From Planctomycetaceae bacterium (GTDB taxonomy: Bacteria; Planctomycetota; Planctomycetia; Pirellulales; Thermoguttaceae): a DNA stretch of 64,000 nt. Position 1 is the first letter of the stretch. The number at the start of each line of letters is the position of its first letter. The stretch covers positions 17,668 to 81,667 of the forward strand of contig JAAYAY010000434.1 in assembly GCA_012719125.1 (NCBI GenBank), in the 5' to 3' direction. Position numbers and translations under genes: made by a program. Of the stretch, positions 27,803 through 36,113 are shown one piece after another. Under the pieces are notes generated by a model. It saw only the letters and a list, made by a program, of their open reading frames with translations. It did not search any database and was not told the DNA's origin.

Positions 27803-29341
27803 TCACCGCTGCTTGAATCGCTTGTCGAACGAGAGCGCGTAGATTCGGTATCCGCCACCCACTTCCACCGGTCTGCAACCGATACGTTCGTCCAGCCGAT
27901 TATCCTCCCCTTCAGAACCCGCGGCAACCAGATATCGGGCGCCTTGACGCCGACAATCCTCCAACACCGCTTTCAGGTCCGGCGTATCCGGTTCGATGAA
28001 CCACCCGGGACGATGGCAGTAATAGAGGAGGGTGATGCTCGTTCCGTGCATGGTGGCGACCGGTTCTTCCGGGGCCGTGATCTTCTGAATTGCCTGGCCG
28101 GCGGAGACAACCGCACGATCTTCCGCCGGCGTCTCGTAGGCCGGCTTGGCGGCAAAGCGCAGAGAGAAAACCAGGGCCGTGAAGAGCAGGCCGGCCACAG
28201 CAATACGCCCCGGTCGGACCCGTTCCGCGATGACCTGCCAGCCCAGCCCGACCAGGATGCACAGTGGCGGCAGCACGGCCACGTAGTAGTAGTTCATTTC
28301 GTGAAACTTCCGCGGCAGGGCCAGCACGAGCAACACCATTGCCGCAAGCCAGGGCAAGTAACGCAGCCAACTGCGATTGAGAAAACCGGCCAGGAACAAG
28401 GCAAATCCGACCGGCGTGAGCAGCACCGTGGTCAGATTGTCGAGCGCCTGGCGATAGAAGTCGCCCGTGAAAAGCAGGGGATCCGGCGGACGGTAGCTGG
28501 TCGCGTTGCCTTGAAGGCACGAGTAGATGTGTTCCGCGTAGGGGCTCCCGGGCGCCGCCGTGCGGATCGCATGAAAGCACCAGAGCCCGACCGGAATCGC
28601 AGAAACCACCGCTGCCACCAGGGCGAGCCGCAACCGGCGAGGAAGAGGCCGTGCCGGTTCACAGAGGGTCGGACCGAATCTCGTCGGCCAGAGCACCATT
28701 GCCGCCAGAGGGAGCAGGAGGACGGCAAGATAGACCTTCGTTAACAGCAGCAGGGCGTAACTCACCGCCAGCGGCACCAGCCACATTGCCCGGCCCGACG
28801 TCAGCCAACGATCGGTACAGTAGAACGTGCTGATGGTGAAGAAAACGATCGACGCATCGAGCATGAACGTCTGCCCGTAGATCACGCTGATCGGCGAGAA
28901 CGCAAGCATGGCACCTGCCCCGATCGCGGCCGCGTCGCCGTGGTGACGCCGGACCATCACGACCAGCAGCCACACGCTTGCGGTCAGGAAGGCGATGCTC
29001 GTCGCCCGGCCCCAGACGTCGAGCGAGCCGCCACACCATTTCCAGAGCGCCCCGGTTAACTGGGCCGAGACCGAGAATTCCAGCATGTGGAGCGATCGCT
29101 CGCCGCCCACCATCACGTCCATTGTCGGATACAAAAGTCCGGCCCGTCCCTCGGCCCAATTCCTGGCGATCATCGCGTAGATCACACTCTTGGTCGAAAA
29201 GTTCCCCACCAACGGCCGAGTGATCCCCAAACTGCGGTAGCCCACGGTGAACAGCAGTAGGACAAGAAGGATCGCCCAAAAATGGCGAACTCTGGTAGAC
29301 TGGGACAAAGAACCTTCAGTCATAGCGTCCGTGTCGGCCAT
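27803..29341 (-). CDS. GT39/ArnT-like polyprenyl-sugar-dependent membrane glycosyltransferase
   Basis: 512 aa with about 10-12 hydrophobic segments and a soluble C-terminal tail of about 120 residues (VVSAGQAIQKITAPEEP onward). The topology and motifs (SVIYAMIARNWAEGRAGLLYP, MLAFSPISVIYGQTFMLD, FHEMNYYYVAVLPP) fit the PMT/ArnT family, which moves sugars from polyprenyl-phosphate carriers to lipid, glycan or protein acceptors. Donor and acceptor are unknown. Met7 is an alternative start. The intergenic stretch to the next gene (29342-29592) shows nothing recognisable. Confidence 0.8.
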   Translation of the reverse strand: MADTDAMTEGSLSQSTRVRHFWAILLVLLLFTVGYRSLGITRPLVGNFSTKSVIYAMIARNWAEGRAGLLYPTMDVMVGGERSLHMLEFSVSAQLTGALWKWCGGSLDVWGRATSIAFLTASVWLLVVMVRRHHGDAAAIGAGAMLAFSPISVIYGQTFMLDASIVFFTISTFYCTDRWLTSGRAMWLVPLAVSYALLLLTKVYLAVLLLPLAAMVLWPTRFGPTLCEPARPLPRRLRLALVAAVVSAIPVGLWCFHAIRTAAPGSPYAEHIYSCLQGNATSYRPPDPLLFTGDFYRQALDNLTTVLLTPVGFALFLAGFLNRSWLRYLPWLAAMVLLVLALPRKFHEMNYYYVAVLPPLCILVGLGWQVIAERVRPGRIAVAGLLFTALVFSLRFAAKPAYETPAEDRAVVSAGQAIQKITAPEEPVATMHGTSITLLYYCHRPGWFIEPDTPDLKAVLEDCRRQGARYLVAAGSEGEDNRLDERIGCRPVEVGGGYRIYALSFDKRFKQR

Positions 29342-29592
29342 TTTCGGCCCAATTCAATGGAAAAAGATGCGGGTTAGGAAGACTTTTCGGCCGAATATAG
29401 CGGTGCAGTCCGGACTGTCAACAGGGACGCTGGCAATCTGGGCAATCGAGGGAGTGCGGGGCCACTTCGGCCTCGTGTTCCGCCAAGCGTTGGCACGGCC
29501 GAACTGGTCCAGCGAAAGGATTCGATGGCTCGGCCGTGCAACTTGGCCTGATGCTATGAGGGATACACTCACGCAAGAGAGAAGGTCATTCG

Positions 29593-30021
29593 ATGACTCG
29601 TCTGCGACTTGCCTTCGTGATCGGTTATTTGCTGGTCCTGTCGAGCGGCTGCCGCATGTGTGCCAGCAAATTCGACTATTGCGGGCCAACCGTGATGGGC
29701 GGATGCGGTGAAGAGTGCGGCCTGTGCGCTCCCCGCTCGGGATCGATTCTGACTGGAGCAAGCCAGCAGACGGTCTACGAAGAAGGTGCCGTCGTCGAAT
29801 CCGAACCGACGATACCGGGTGAGTTGGGCCGCAACGACTTCGTGGCCCCGATCATGCCTCGCCAAATGGTGGAAGGCCAGGAGATCGAAGGCGTAATCAT
29901 CTCCATCCAGGACGGCAAAGTCGCAGAAGGCACCGAGCCGCAGACACTCGACGTTTCGGACGCCAAACCAGCCCCGTCTCCTTCGGCCAGCAGTGGAGGC
30001 TGGTCGGTAAAACGCCAGTAA
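29593..30021 (+). CDS. Small planctomycete-type lipoprotein, function unknown
   Basis: 142 aa. The lipobox is LSSGC with Cys20, followed by a Cys-rich mature start (CRMCASKFDYCGPTVMGG). The remainder is acidic and low-complexity and ends in a Pro/Ser-rich stretch. Similar Cys-rich small lipoproteins recur in planctomycete genomes, but I know of no function. It is followed after 21 nt by the M50-like gene, so they are probably co-transcribed. Confidence 0.7.
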   Translation: MTRLRLAFVIGYLLVLSSGCRMCASKFDYCGPTVMGGCGEECGLCAPRSGSILTGASQQTVYEEGAVVESEPTIPGELGRNDFVAPIMPRQMVEGQEIEGVIISIQDGKVAEGTEPQTLDVSDAKPAPSPSASSGGWSVKRQ

Positions 30022-30042
30022 CCTGCCGACGTAGATCCACCG

Positions 30043-30615
30043 GTGAACCTTCGCGATCGTTGCTGGCAGATCCTGCTCATCTCGTCAACGCTTGCCTTCT
30101 CCTGGCTGGCAATGATGGTGCTCCACGAAGCGGGGCACGTTCTCCATCTGCTGGCGACGGGCGGATCGATCGAGCAGATCACGCTCCATCCTCTGAAACT
30201 TTCCCACACCCTGCCCAACGTCAATCCTCACCCACTCGTGACGGTCGTTGGCGGTCCGCTCTGGGGAGTCTTGTTTCCGCTGCTGCTCTGGTGGATCGTT
30301 GCACGCTTTCTGCCGGCACGTTCGTACCTGGCTGCGTTCTTCGCCGGATTCTGCCTTGTCGCCAACGGCGCCTACCTGGGTGGGGACGCGTTTCTTCAAG
30401 GAGGCGACGGACGCGAATTCGTCCTTCATGGCATCCCCCCCTGGGCTCTCATCGCGGCCGGTCTGCCGGTGGCCGCCGCGGGCCTCTTCGTGTGGAACGG
30501 CCTGGGACGCCACTTCGGCCTATCGGGGGCTGAAGGTCGTGTAGACCGTGCCGACGCCCTGGCCATGACCCTCCTTTTGGCCTGTATGGTCATCCTCGGA
30601 CTGGTGCTGGCGTGA
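30043..30615 (+). CDS. M50-like membrane metallopeptidase
   Basis: 190 aa from a GTG start. It is almost entirely hydrophobic, with about five or six membrane segments. The zinc motif is HEAGH at residues 28-32 within the first membrane segment, and YLGGDAF near residue 110 may supply the third ligand region, as in site-2-protease-like M50B members. No PDZ domain. These enzymes cut membrane-embedded helices, often in anti-sigma factors or peptides. It stands between a lipoprotein and an HlyD adaptor. Confidence 0.75.
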   Translation: MNLRDRCWQILLISSTLAFSWLAMMVLHEAGHVLHLLATGGSIEQITLHPLKLSHTLPNVNPHPLVTVVGGPLWGVLFPLLLWWIVARFLPARSYLAAFFAGFCLVANGAYLGGDAFLQGGDGREFVLHGIPPWALIAAGLPVAAAGLFVWNGLGRHFGLSGAEGRVDRADALAMTLLLACMVILGLVLA

Positions 30616-30725
30616 CGTGTCTTGTGAAGCCAAACCCACCAAGTTCTTGCCCAATTATGGCCAGGTTCGTATGGCATTTTCGGGTGGGGTTGCTACCATA
30701 AGGTTACACACCGCAGTTTCCTGCC

Positions 30726-30768
30726 GGCGGTCCGTTTGGGGTACAACCTGTACCTCCAAATGACCGCC
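30726..30768. promoter_or_regulatory. Leader hairpin upstream of the HlyD-family gene
   Basis: GGCGGTC at 30726 pairs with GACCGCC ending at 30768. The inner sequence continues pairing with a few mismatches around a GTAC-AACCT-GTAC tip. No T-run follows. It lies 45 nt before the adaptor start and could act in the 5' leader or be another dispersed palindrome. Confidence 0.35.
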
Positions 30769-30813
30769 GATCCCAAACCGTCACGGGCCGACTGTCCGTA
30801 GCCTCGCCTGGAT

Positions 30814-32241
30814 ATGCAGCCCATGCATCGTAATCGACGCGCAACACGGCGTTACGGGACCGGTACCCACATCCTCTCCGCGGCCACTCTGGTCGCCATT
30901 GTGCTTCCTTTGACAGGCTGGGCTCTCCTGGACAACTGGTGGAACGGCGGCGACGTTGTCAAAGGACCGCTCACTTGCGAGGTTCGAAACGCCACCTTCG
31001 TCCACGAGGTCTCCCAGAAGGGAACGATCGAGTGCGCCAGCAACGTGGAGGTAAAGAGCGAAGCGGACGCCAAGGGGTTCTACACGACCAAGATCCTCGA
31101 GGTAGTGCCCGAAGGAACCTACGTCGAACCGGGCGACTTTCTGATGAGCCTCGACGCCAGTCCCTTGGAGGACCTGCTTGTTCGTCGGACGATCGAATGC
31201 AGCGGGATGGAAGCGGAGCTGATCAGGGCCGAGGCGGCGTTGGAAACGACTCGCATCGCCCTCGAAGAGTACTCCGACGGGCTCTATCCGCAGCAACAAC
31301 AGCTTCTCGCCAACCAGCTAGGAAAAGCACAGGAAGACTCTCGCGTGGCGGAGCGGACACTCGGCTTCAGCGTGGATATGTATCGTCGCGGATTCGTCAC
31401 GCAAATGGCCGTGGAAGCCGACGAGTATGCGGCGGAACGTGCCAAGGTCAAGTTGAGACAGGCGGAGACGAAACTCTCGGTCCTCGAAGAATACACCCGC
31501 AGGATGCGTCTCCAGCAACTCGAAGCGAGCCTGGCAGTGGCCAATGCCACCGCTCGCTATCGCCGCTATGTTTACGAGGTCGCCCTCAAGGAATTGGATC
31601 ACATCAAGGAACAGATCGAGAAGTGTGTGATCACCGCTCCGGCGTCGGGAAACGTAGTCTATGCGAACACCGAGAGCAACGGCCAGACGCTGATGATCGA
31701 ACCGGGGGCGGAGGTCTGGGAACACCGCGTTGTGTTCCGTTTGCCCAATTCCGACGAGATGCAGGTCGTCGTCATGATTCCGGAAGACAAGGTGGCCCTC
31801 GTCCAGCCGGGGCAGAAGGCTCGCATCCAGTGCGAAGCCTTTCCAGACATCGAATTGGTGGGCACCGTGAAGCGGGTCAACGACTTCGCTTCGCCGACTA
31901 ACTGGTGGGGGCCGCAGACCAAGGTCTTCGAGACTCGGATCACGATCGATACGGAAAGTACCAAGGCGGCAGGTGTCGACCTGCGGCCCGGGCTGAGCGC
32001 CGAAGTGTTCATCGAAGTCGATCGGCGCGAGGAACAACTCACGCTCCCGTTCCAGGCCGTTCTCAAACACGGCAAGAGGCGGTTCTGCCTGACCCACGAC
32101 CGCAGCGGATTTCACGCACGGGAAATCGAGGTCGGCCCGTCCAACGGCAAGCACGTCATTGTGCAGGAGGGGGTCGAGGCGGGCGAGCAAGTCGTTCTCG
32201 GCGCCGCCAACTATCGCAAGGAAGTGACGCTGCCGGAGTAG
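30814..32241 (+). CDS. HlyD/RND-type periplasmic adaptor (membrane fusion protein)
   Basis: 475 aa. One N-terminal membrane segment near residues 21-42 (LSAATLVAIVLPLTGWALL). A split lipoyl/barrel-sandwich domain follows (VSQKGTIECASNVEVKSE, VEPGDFLMSLDASP) with its second half at VITAPASGNVVYANTESNG. Between them is a long Glu/Arg-rich coiled coil (about residues 130-265). Beta-barrel segments follow (QVVVMIPEDKVALVQPGQKARI, LRPGLSAEVFIEV). Such adaptors link an inner-membrane exporter to an outer channel, but no transporter gene is adjacent. Confidence 0.85.
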   Translation: MQPMHRNRRATRRYGTGTHILSAATLVAIVLPLTGWALLDNWWNGGDVVKGPLTCEVRNATFVHEVSQKGTIECASNVEVKSEADAKGFYTTKILEVVPEGTYVEPGDFLMSLDASPLEDLLVRRTIECSGMEAELIRAEAALETTRIALEEYSDGLYPQQQQLLANQLGKAQEDSRVAERTLGFSVDMYRRGFVTQMAVEADEYAAERAKVKLRQAETKLSVLEEYTRRMRLQQLEASLAVANATARYRRYVYEVALKELDHIKEQIEKCVITAPASGNVVYANTESNGQTLMIEPGAEVWEHRVVFRLPNSDEMQVVVMIPEDKVALVQPGQKARIQCEAFPDIELVGTVKRVNDFASPTNWWGPQTKVFETRITIDTESTKAAGVDLRPGLSAEVFIEVDRREEQLTLPFQAVLKHGKRRFCLTHDRSGFHAREIEVGPSNGKHVIVQEGVEAGEQVVLGAANYRKEVTLPE

Positions 32242-32265
32242 ACGAGGACGGTTGCGGCCCGTCGC

Positions 32266-32913
32266 CTAGGAGCGTTCGCCGGTAGCCTCCGAGGCACCGA
32301 ACCGGCCCATGCGAACCGGCCCAAGCAGGTGTGCCGAACTACGGCCGAGACGCTCGCAAACGGCCGACGTCTCGCCGAAGTTGAGACCCAAAGGCTGAAC
32401 CCGATCCGCCTCGACCAGGGCAACAAACCCGGTCCAGGGGTCGGGCGAGCCCGGCAGGTAGGCGATCACCAGGCCGCGATCCGTCCGGCCTGCCTCATAT
32501 CCGATGCGAATCATGTCGTCGAGTTGGATCGTTATCGGTTTAAGCGAAGGCATCGCCGCGTCGCCCCCCACGTTGCCGGCCAGAATGTCCTTGTAGATCG
32601 CATACTTGGGAAAGGCCATCACCAGGTACTTCTCGACAAGCTCCGAGAACTTGCGGGCGATCGCTCGCTTGGCCAGGAAACCGCATAGGAAGCACAACGC
32701 CACGAGAATGCCCACCGCGATCAAAAACAGGATCGCCGTGCCCGTGGCGGTGTCGACGGGCAGGTATGTCTTCAGCGGCTTGTAGACCCCCAGCACCACA
32801 TTGTAGACATAGCCCAGAAGCCCTCCGATCACCGCCAGCGGCAACAGGAAGATCAATCCGCCAATCGCCGTCGTTCTGAGAAAGCCAAAGGTCTTGGTGA
32901 CTCGTTCTTTCAT
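32266..32913 (-). CDS. DUF502-family membrane protein
   Basis: 215 aa. Two membrane segments (TTAIGGLIFLLPLAVIGGLL and TAILFLIAVGILVALCFLCG) are followed by a soluble domain with YKDILAG, GYEAGRTDRGLVIAYLPGSP and GFVALVEADRVQPLGL, the DUF502 pattern. Function is not established; homologues are broadly conserved in bacteria and plants. Its ATG overlaps the stop of the small upstream gene as ATGA, so they form a two-gene operon. Confidence 0.85.
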   Translation of the reverse strand: MKERVTKTFGFLRTTAIGGLIFLLPLAVIGGLLGYVYNVVLGVYKPLKTYLPVDTATGTAILFLIAVGILVALCFLCGFLAKRAIARKFSELVEKYLVMAFPKYAIYKDILAGNVGGDAAMPSLKPITIQLDDMIRIGYEAGRTDRGLVIAYLPGSPDPWTGFVALVEADRVQPLGLNFGETSAVCERLGRSSAHLLGPVRMGRFGASEATGERS

Positions 32914-33119
32914 TGGGATATTCGCTCTGCCCGCATCCGCAAGAGGGTCAAGAACTCCGCCAAATTCACCAGTCCTTCGGCTTCCTCTCGTTCGGACACA
33001 CTCAGCGGCCGGCCAGAGTCTTGCCGGTCCAACAGCGATTGCAGACGCTCGTCAACCGCCTTCGGAAGCCGAAACTGCGGCAACTCGCCTGGAAGGTCGA
33101 CTTCAATGATCATGGTCAT
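32910..33119 (-). CDS. Small hypothetical protein co-transcribed with DUF502 gene
   Basis: 69 aa from the ATG at 33119, with GGGAGG 6 nt upstream; a GTG at 33146 is alternative. It is an acidic, mainly helical protein (IIEVDLPGELPQFRLPKAVDERLQSLLDRQD). The beta-alpha-alpha opening recalls ribbon-helix-helix or antitoxin-like proteins that pair with PIN toxins, but no toxin gene is adjacent. It overlaps DUF502 by 4 nt. Function unknown. Confidence 0.6.
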   Translation of the reverse strand: MTMIIEVDLPGELPQFRLPKAVDERLQSLLDRQDSGRPLSVSEREEAEGLVNLAEFLTLLRMRAERISQ

Positions 33120-33369
33120 GGGAACCTCCCGCTTTGATTCTCCCACTCATTGTACTATCCGCTCGGCATTCGTGCACTTGCTCACAGCAGGATATCGCCG
33201 CAACGCGTTAGCCGTCAAGCAGCTGCGCCGATGTCGCACGAGGAGTCTGGTCTGTACAAGGGCATTCGGATTGACCTGGTACCGGCATTACCGTTGCTGG
33301 TTCATATGCCTTCCGACGACCACCACTCCCGTCCGGACGTGCCAAGTGCGTGAGCTTGCCGCAGGTAGC

Positions 33370-35817
33370 TCATTCTACCCGCACCAACTTCCGCCCCGAC
33401 CGGTTCTCAACCTCCACGCGAAAACCCTCCGGTACGCTCAGCCGGTAGCGGAGCATCTCGTCGTCCTGGTCCCAGCGCAGGTTGACTTCGCCGTCGGCCA
33501 GGGGAATGCGGCCTTCGCACCACTCGAGGTCCACGTCGCCGAATCGAAGCTGAACGACCTGGTTCGGTAGATCGATGCGGTAGACGCCGAGGATGTCGCG
33601 ATTGAGCGTGTGGACGATATGAGAGGCAAAGCCGTGGTCGCAACTGGCCGTGGTGCCGACGTTCTCCCACAGCGTGCCGCTGCGATCCGCCATGTACAGC
33701 AGGTAGGCCACCGACTCGTCGAGAATCTGCTGGCCGCGGCCTTCGCGAGATAGCAGCTCCATGCGGACCATGTTGCCGATGAACGAGTTGGCCAGGTGGA
33801 CTTCCGGGTAGGCCTTGGTGTCCTTGCGGTCGGGCCCGAACTCGTCGCGGAGCTTCTTCCACAACTCGGGGTAGGTTTCGGGCGTGGCAACGTTGAAGAA
33901 GAAGGCAAAGTACTGGCAGACCTCGCTGCGGTTACGGGTTACTTCGAGCTTGCCTTCCTTGCGAAGGGCGTTGTCGACGAAGAACTGACCGTCGTAGGAC
34001 TGGCGGCGGATCACCTCGCGGATCTTCTCGGCCTTGGCGGTGAAATGGTCGTTGTGATACATCCGCCCCACGGCCGCCAGGGCGGCCGCATAGAGCATGT
34101 TGCTGGGGTAGTTGACATCCTGGACGAACTTGTTCGCAGCCGACCACTCGACGAACACCCAGCCTTCCAGCTTCTCGAGCAGCCCGTCCTCATTCTCAAA
34201 CCGCTGGAAATAGTCCAGGAGGGGCATGATCCGGCCGCGCATAGCGTCGATCATCACCTGGTCGCCGCTCCGGGCCAAATACTCTTCCAGCTCGAGAACG
34301 AAGAACAGCGACCAGTTGGGAATGAAGTTGCCGTTGTAGTGGTCGGCCGGATAGCACATGGGCAACATGCCCTCCGGCAGGTGGGCAAACCGATCCGGCA
34401 GCAGAAAGTTCTCCAGGAAGGTCCGCTCGACCACACACGTGCCGGTCAGGTCCGGCGCCACCCGGGCGGTGAACAGGCTGTCGCAGAGCCAGCCGGCCCG
34501 TTCTCGCGACGGGCAGTCCATGAAGATATCGAGCGTGTTCTGCCGGAAGGTCTCGACCCCGGCCGCATAGAGCCGGTTGAGCCGCTCGTCGCTGGCGGCG
34601 AAATGAGCCTGCGGCGTCGCGGGATGGGCAAGCTCGCGCAGATAGAGGCCGCTCACCCGGCACTGACCCTCCAGACAGATCGCCTTGAGGTAGCGGAACG
34701 TGTAGGGCTCCATCGACTCGATCTGGTAACTCCCCGGCTCCAACTCGTAGCGGACCACGTTCACGCAACCCAGCCGGCGGAAGTTCACGTCGTCCTTGGC
34801 CTGGGCCGTGTCGGTCAGAATCTCGTCAAAGGCGAACAACAGCACGCTCTTCGTGTCGCAGGCGACAGTCGCTCCGATCATGCCCGTCCGGTTGACGCCC
34901 ATGTCGAGCACCTGGTAGCGATCGGCCGCCAGCGTCAATTCAGGCTTGTTCTTCCAGGACGTTTCCAGCCTTTCGCTGTCGATGGAAACGAGTTTCTGCA
35001 TTTCGGTGGAGACCACCAGGTCCAATTCGGCTTCCGGATACCCCTTCAGTTCCGGGCTGATGGCGGTGAGGCTCCGATCCTTCCACGGTTTCTCGACCTT
35101 GTCGAGATGCTCGATTCGCCCCGCGCTCACGTGCCGCACCGGCGGGATCTCGGTCAACTCGGGATAGAGCACCCGCCGCGACAGCAAGATCTTCTCGGGC
35201 TGGGCCTCCAATTCCACGCGCAATGCCGTCGCGCCATCCGCCGCGGTGATCCACCGGAGCGAATCGGGCAAGAGCCGGTAGACCTCGATGAACGGCCGCT
35301 GGAAGCTGTACCGCTGAACCTTCTGAACCCGGTAGTCCAGCACGCGGGCCTGGAACGACTGCCCTTCACCCAGCGTCGACGCCAGCACGTCCGCCCCCTG
35401 AATCACTTCGGCCTGAAGGAACGACGGCTGATCGAGCACGTAGTAGCTGTTGGCGTTGTAGCCGGCCACCTCGACGGCCACCACGTTGCTGCCCGCTTTC
35501 AGTTGCGGGGTGACATCGATCTTGTCCATCCGGTAGAACCCGTGCGGCCCGCGAGCCGGCCCGTGGGCCACCAGTTCCCCATTGATCCACGCCCGGTAGA
35601 TCGTCGAGGCGGCCACCCGCAGCACGACCTTTTCGTTCAGATCCCGGACGTTGACGACCGCCCGAAACCCCAACGACAGGTTCATCTCTTCCGCTCGGCC
35701 CTTAGCCCAAACGGGCTGGGCGGATTGGAAGGAAAGGGTTTCGATGGCGTGGGCATGGGGGGGGAGGAGGACGAGGAGGAAAGCGGCAATCAGGGGGGGA
35801 AGGAGTTGGTGTTTCAT
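33370..35817 (-). CDS. Secreted GH78-like alpha-L-rhamnosidase family protein
   Basis: 815 aa from the ATG at 35817; an upstream in-frame start adds an unlikely 15 residues. A signal peptide (LLPPLIAAFLLVLLPPHAHA) is followed by an N-terminal beta domain (YRAWINGELVAHGPARGPHGFYRMD). An (alpha/alpha)6-barrel region carries DIFMDCPSRERAGWLCDSLF, matching the DCPxRxERxGW signature of GH78. ANKFVQDVNYPSNMLYAAAL and GTLWENVGTTASCDHGFASH resemble the catalytic region. It probably removes rhamnose from algal or plant-type polysaccharides. Substrate is inferred from the family only. Confidence 0.78.
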   Translation of the reverse strand: MKHQLLPPLIAAFLLVLLPPHAHAIETLSFQSAQPVWAKGRAEEMNLSLGFRAVVNVRDLNEKVVLRVAASTIYRAWINGELVAHGPARGPHGFYRMDKIDVTPQLKAGSNVVAVEVAGYNANSYYVLDQPSFLQAEVIQGADVLASTLGEGQSFQARVLDYRVQKVQRYSFQRPFIEVYRLLPDSLRWITAADGATALRVELEAQPEKILLSRRVLYPELTEIPPVRHVSAGRIEHLDKVEKPWKDRSLTAISPELKGYPEAELDLVVSTEMQKLVSIDSERLETSWKNKPELTLAADRYQVLDMGVNRTGMIGATVACDTKSVLLFAFDEILTDTAQAKDDVNFRRLGCVNVVRYELEPGSYQIESMEPYTFRYLKAICLEGQCRVSGLYLRELAHPATPQAHFAASDERLNRLYAAGVETFRQNTLDIFMDCPSRERAGWLCDSLFTARVAPDLTGTCVVERTFLENFLLPDRFAHLPEGMLPMCYPADHYNGNFIPNWSLFFVLELEEYLARSGDQVMIDAMRGRIMPLLDYFQRFENEDGLLEKLEGWVFVEWSAANKFVQDVNYPSNMLYAAALAAVGRMYHNDHFTAKAEKIREVIRRQSYDGQFFVDNALRKEGKLEVTRNRSEVCQYFAFFFNVATPETYPELWKKLRDEFGPDRKDTKAYPEVHLANSFIGNMVRMELLSREGRGQQILDESVAYLLYMADRSGTLWENVGTTASCDHGFASHIVHTLNRDILGVYRIDLPNQVVQLRFGDVDLEWCEGRIPLADGEVNLRWDQDDEMLRYRLSVPEGFRVEVENRSGRKLVRVE

Positions 35818-36051
35818 GGGGATATGCCCGGGTAAGAACTCGCAATCTGTCCTGGCGTACACAGATGGCCATTGTAACCTCGTGCCGATGCTGGCGTACA
35901 GTGACCACGGTTGGGCGATTTCGGCGTTCTCGCGTCCGCGATCCCTGATTTCCGGGGCCCTATCGTTCTTGCCAAAACAAGGAGAGAAACGCTCCTTCGA
36001 GGGCCAAATTCGTGGTGTGTTTCAGTTGACATAACCAGATCGATGAAGGAA

Positions 36052-36090
36052 ACTGCGTGCAATCGGGCACGAATCGACCCGACACGCAGT
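36052..36090 (+). promoter_or_regulatory. Leader hairpin before the SHD1-propeller operon
   Basis: ACTGCGTG (36052-36059) pairs with CACGCAGT (36083-36090), and TCGGG (36063-36067) with CCCGA (36078-36082). The hairpin lies 24 nt before the first start codon. A TTGACA hexamer at 36026-36031 is a possible -35, but no good -10 follows at 17 nt. The remaining upstream gap shows nothing else. Confidence 0.35.
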
Positions 36091-36113
36091 GACAACGACC
36101 GAAAGGACGGTTC

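Noticed and set aside
33796..35835. A 679-codon open frame antisense to the GH78-like gene
   Set aside because: It has no domains, signal or ribosome site, and its composition is a GC-rich shadow of the sense gene, which has clear motifs.
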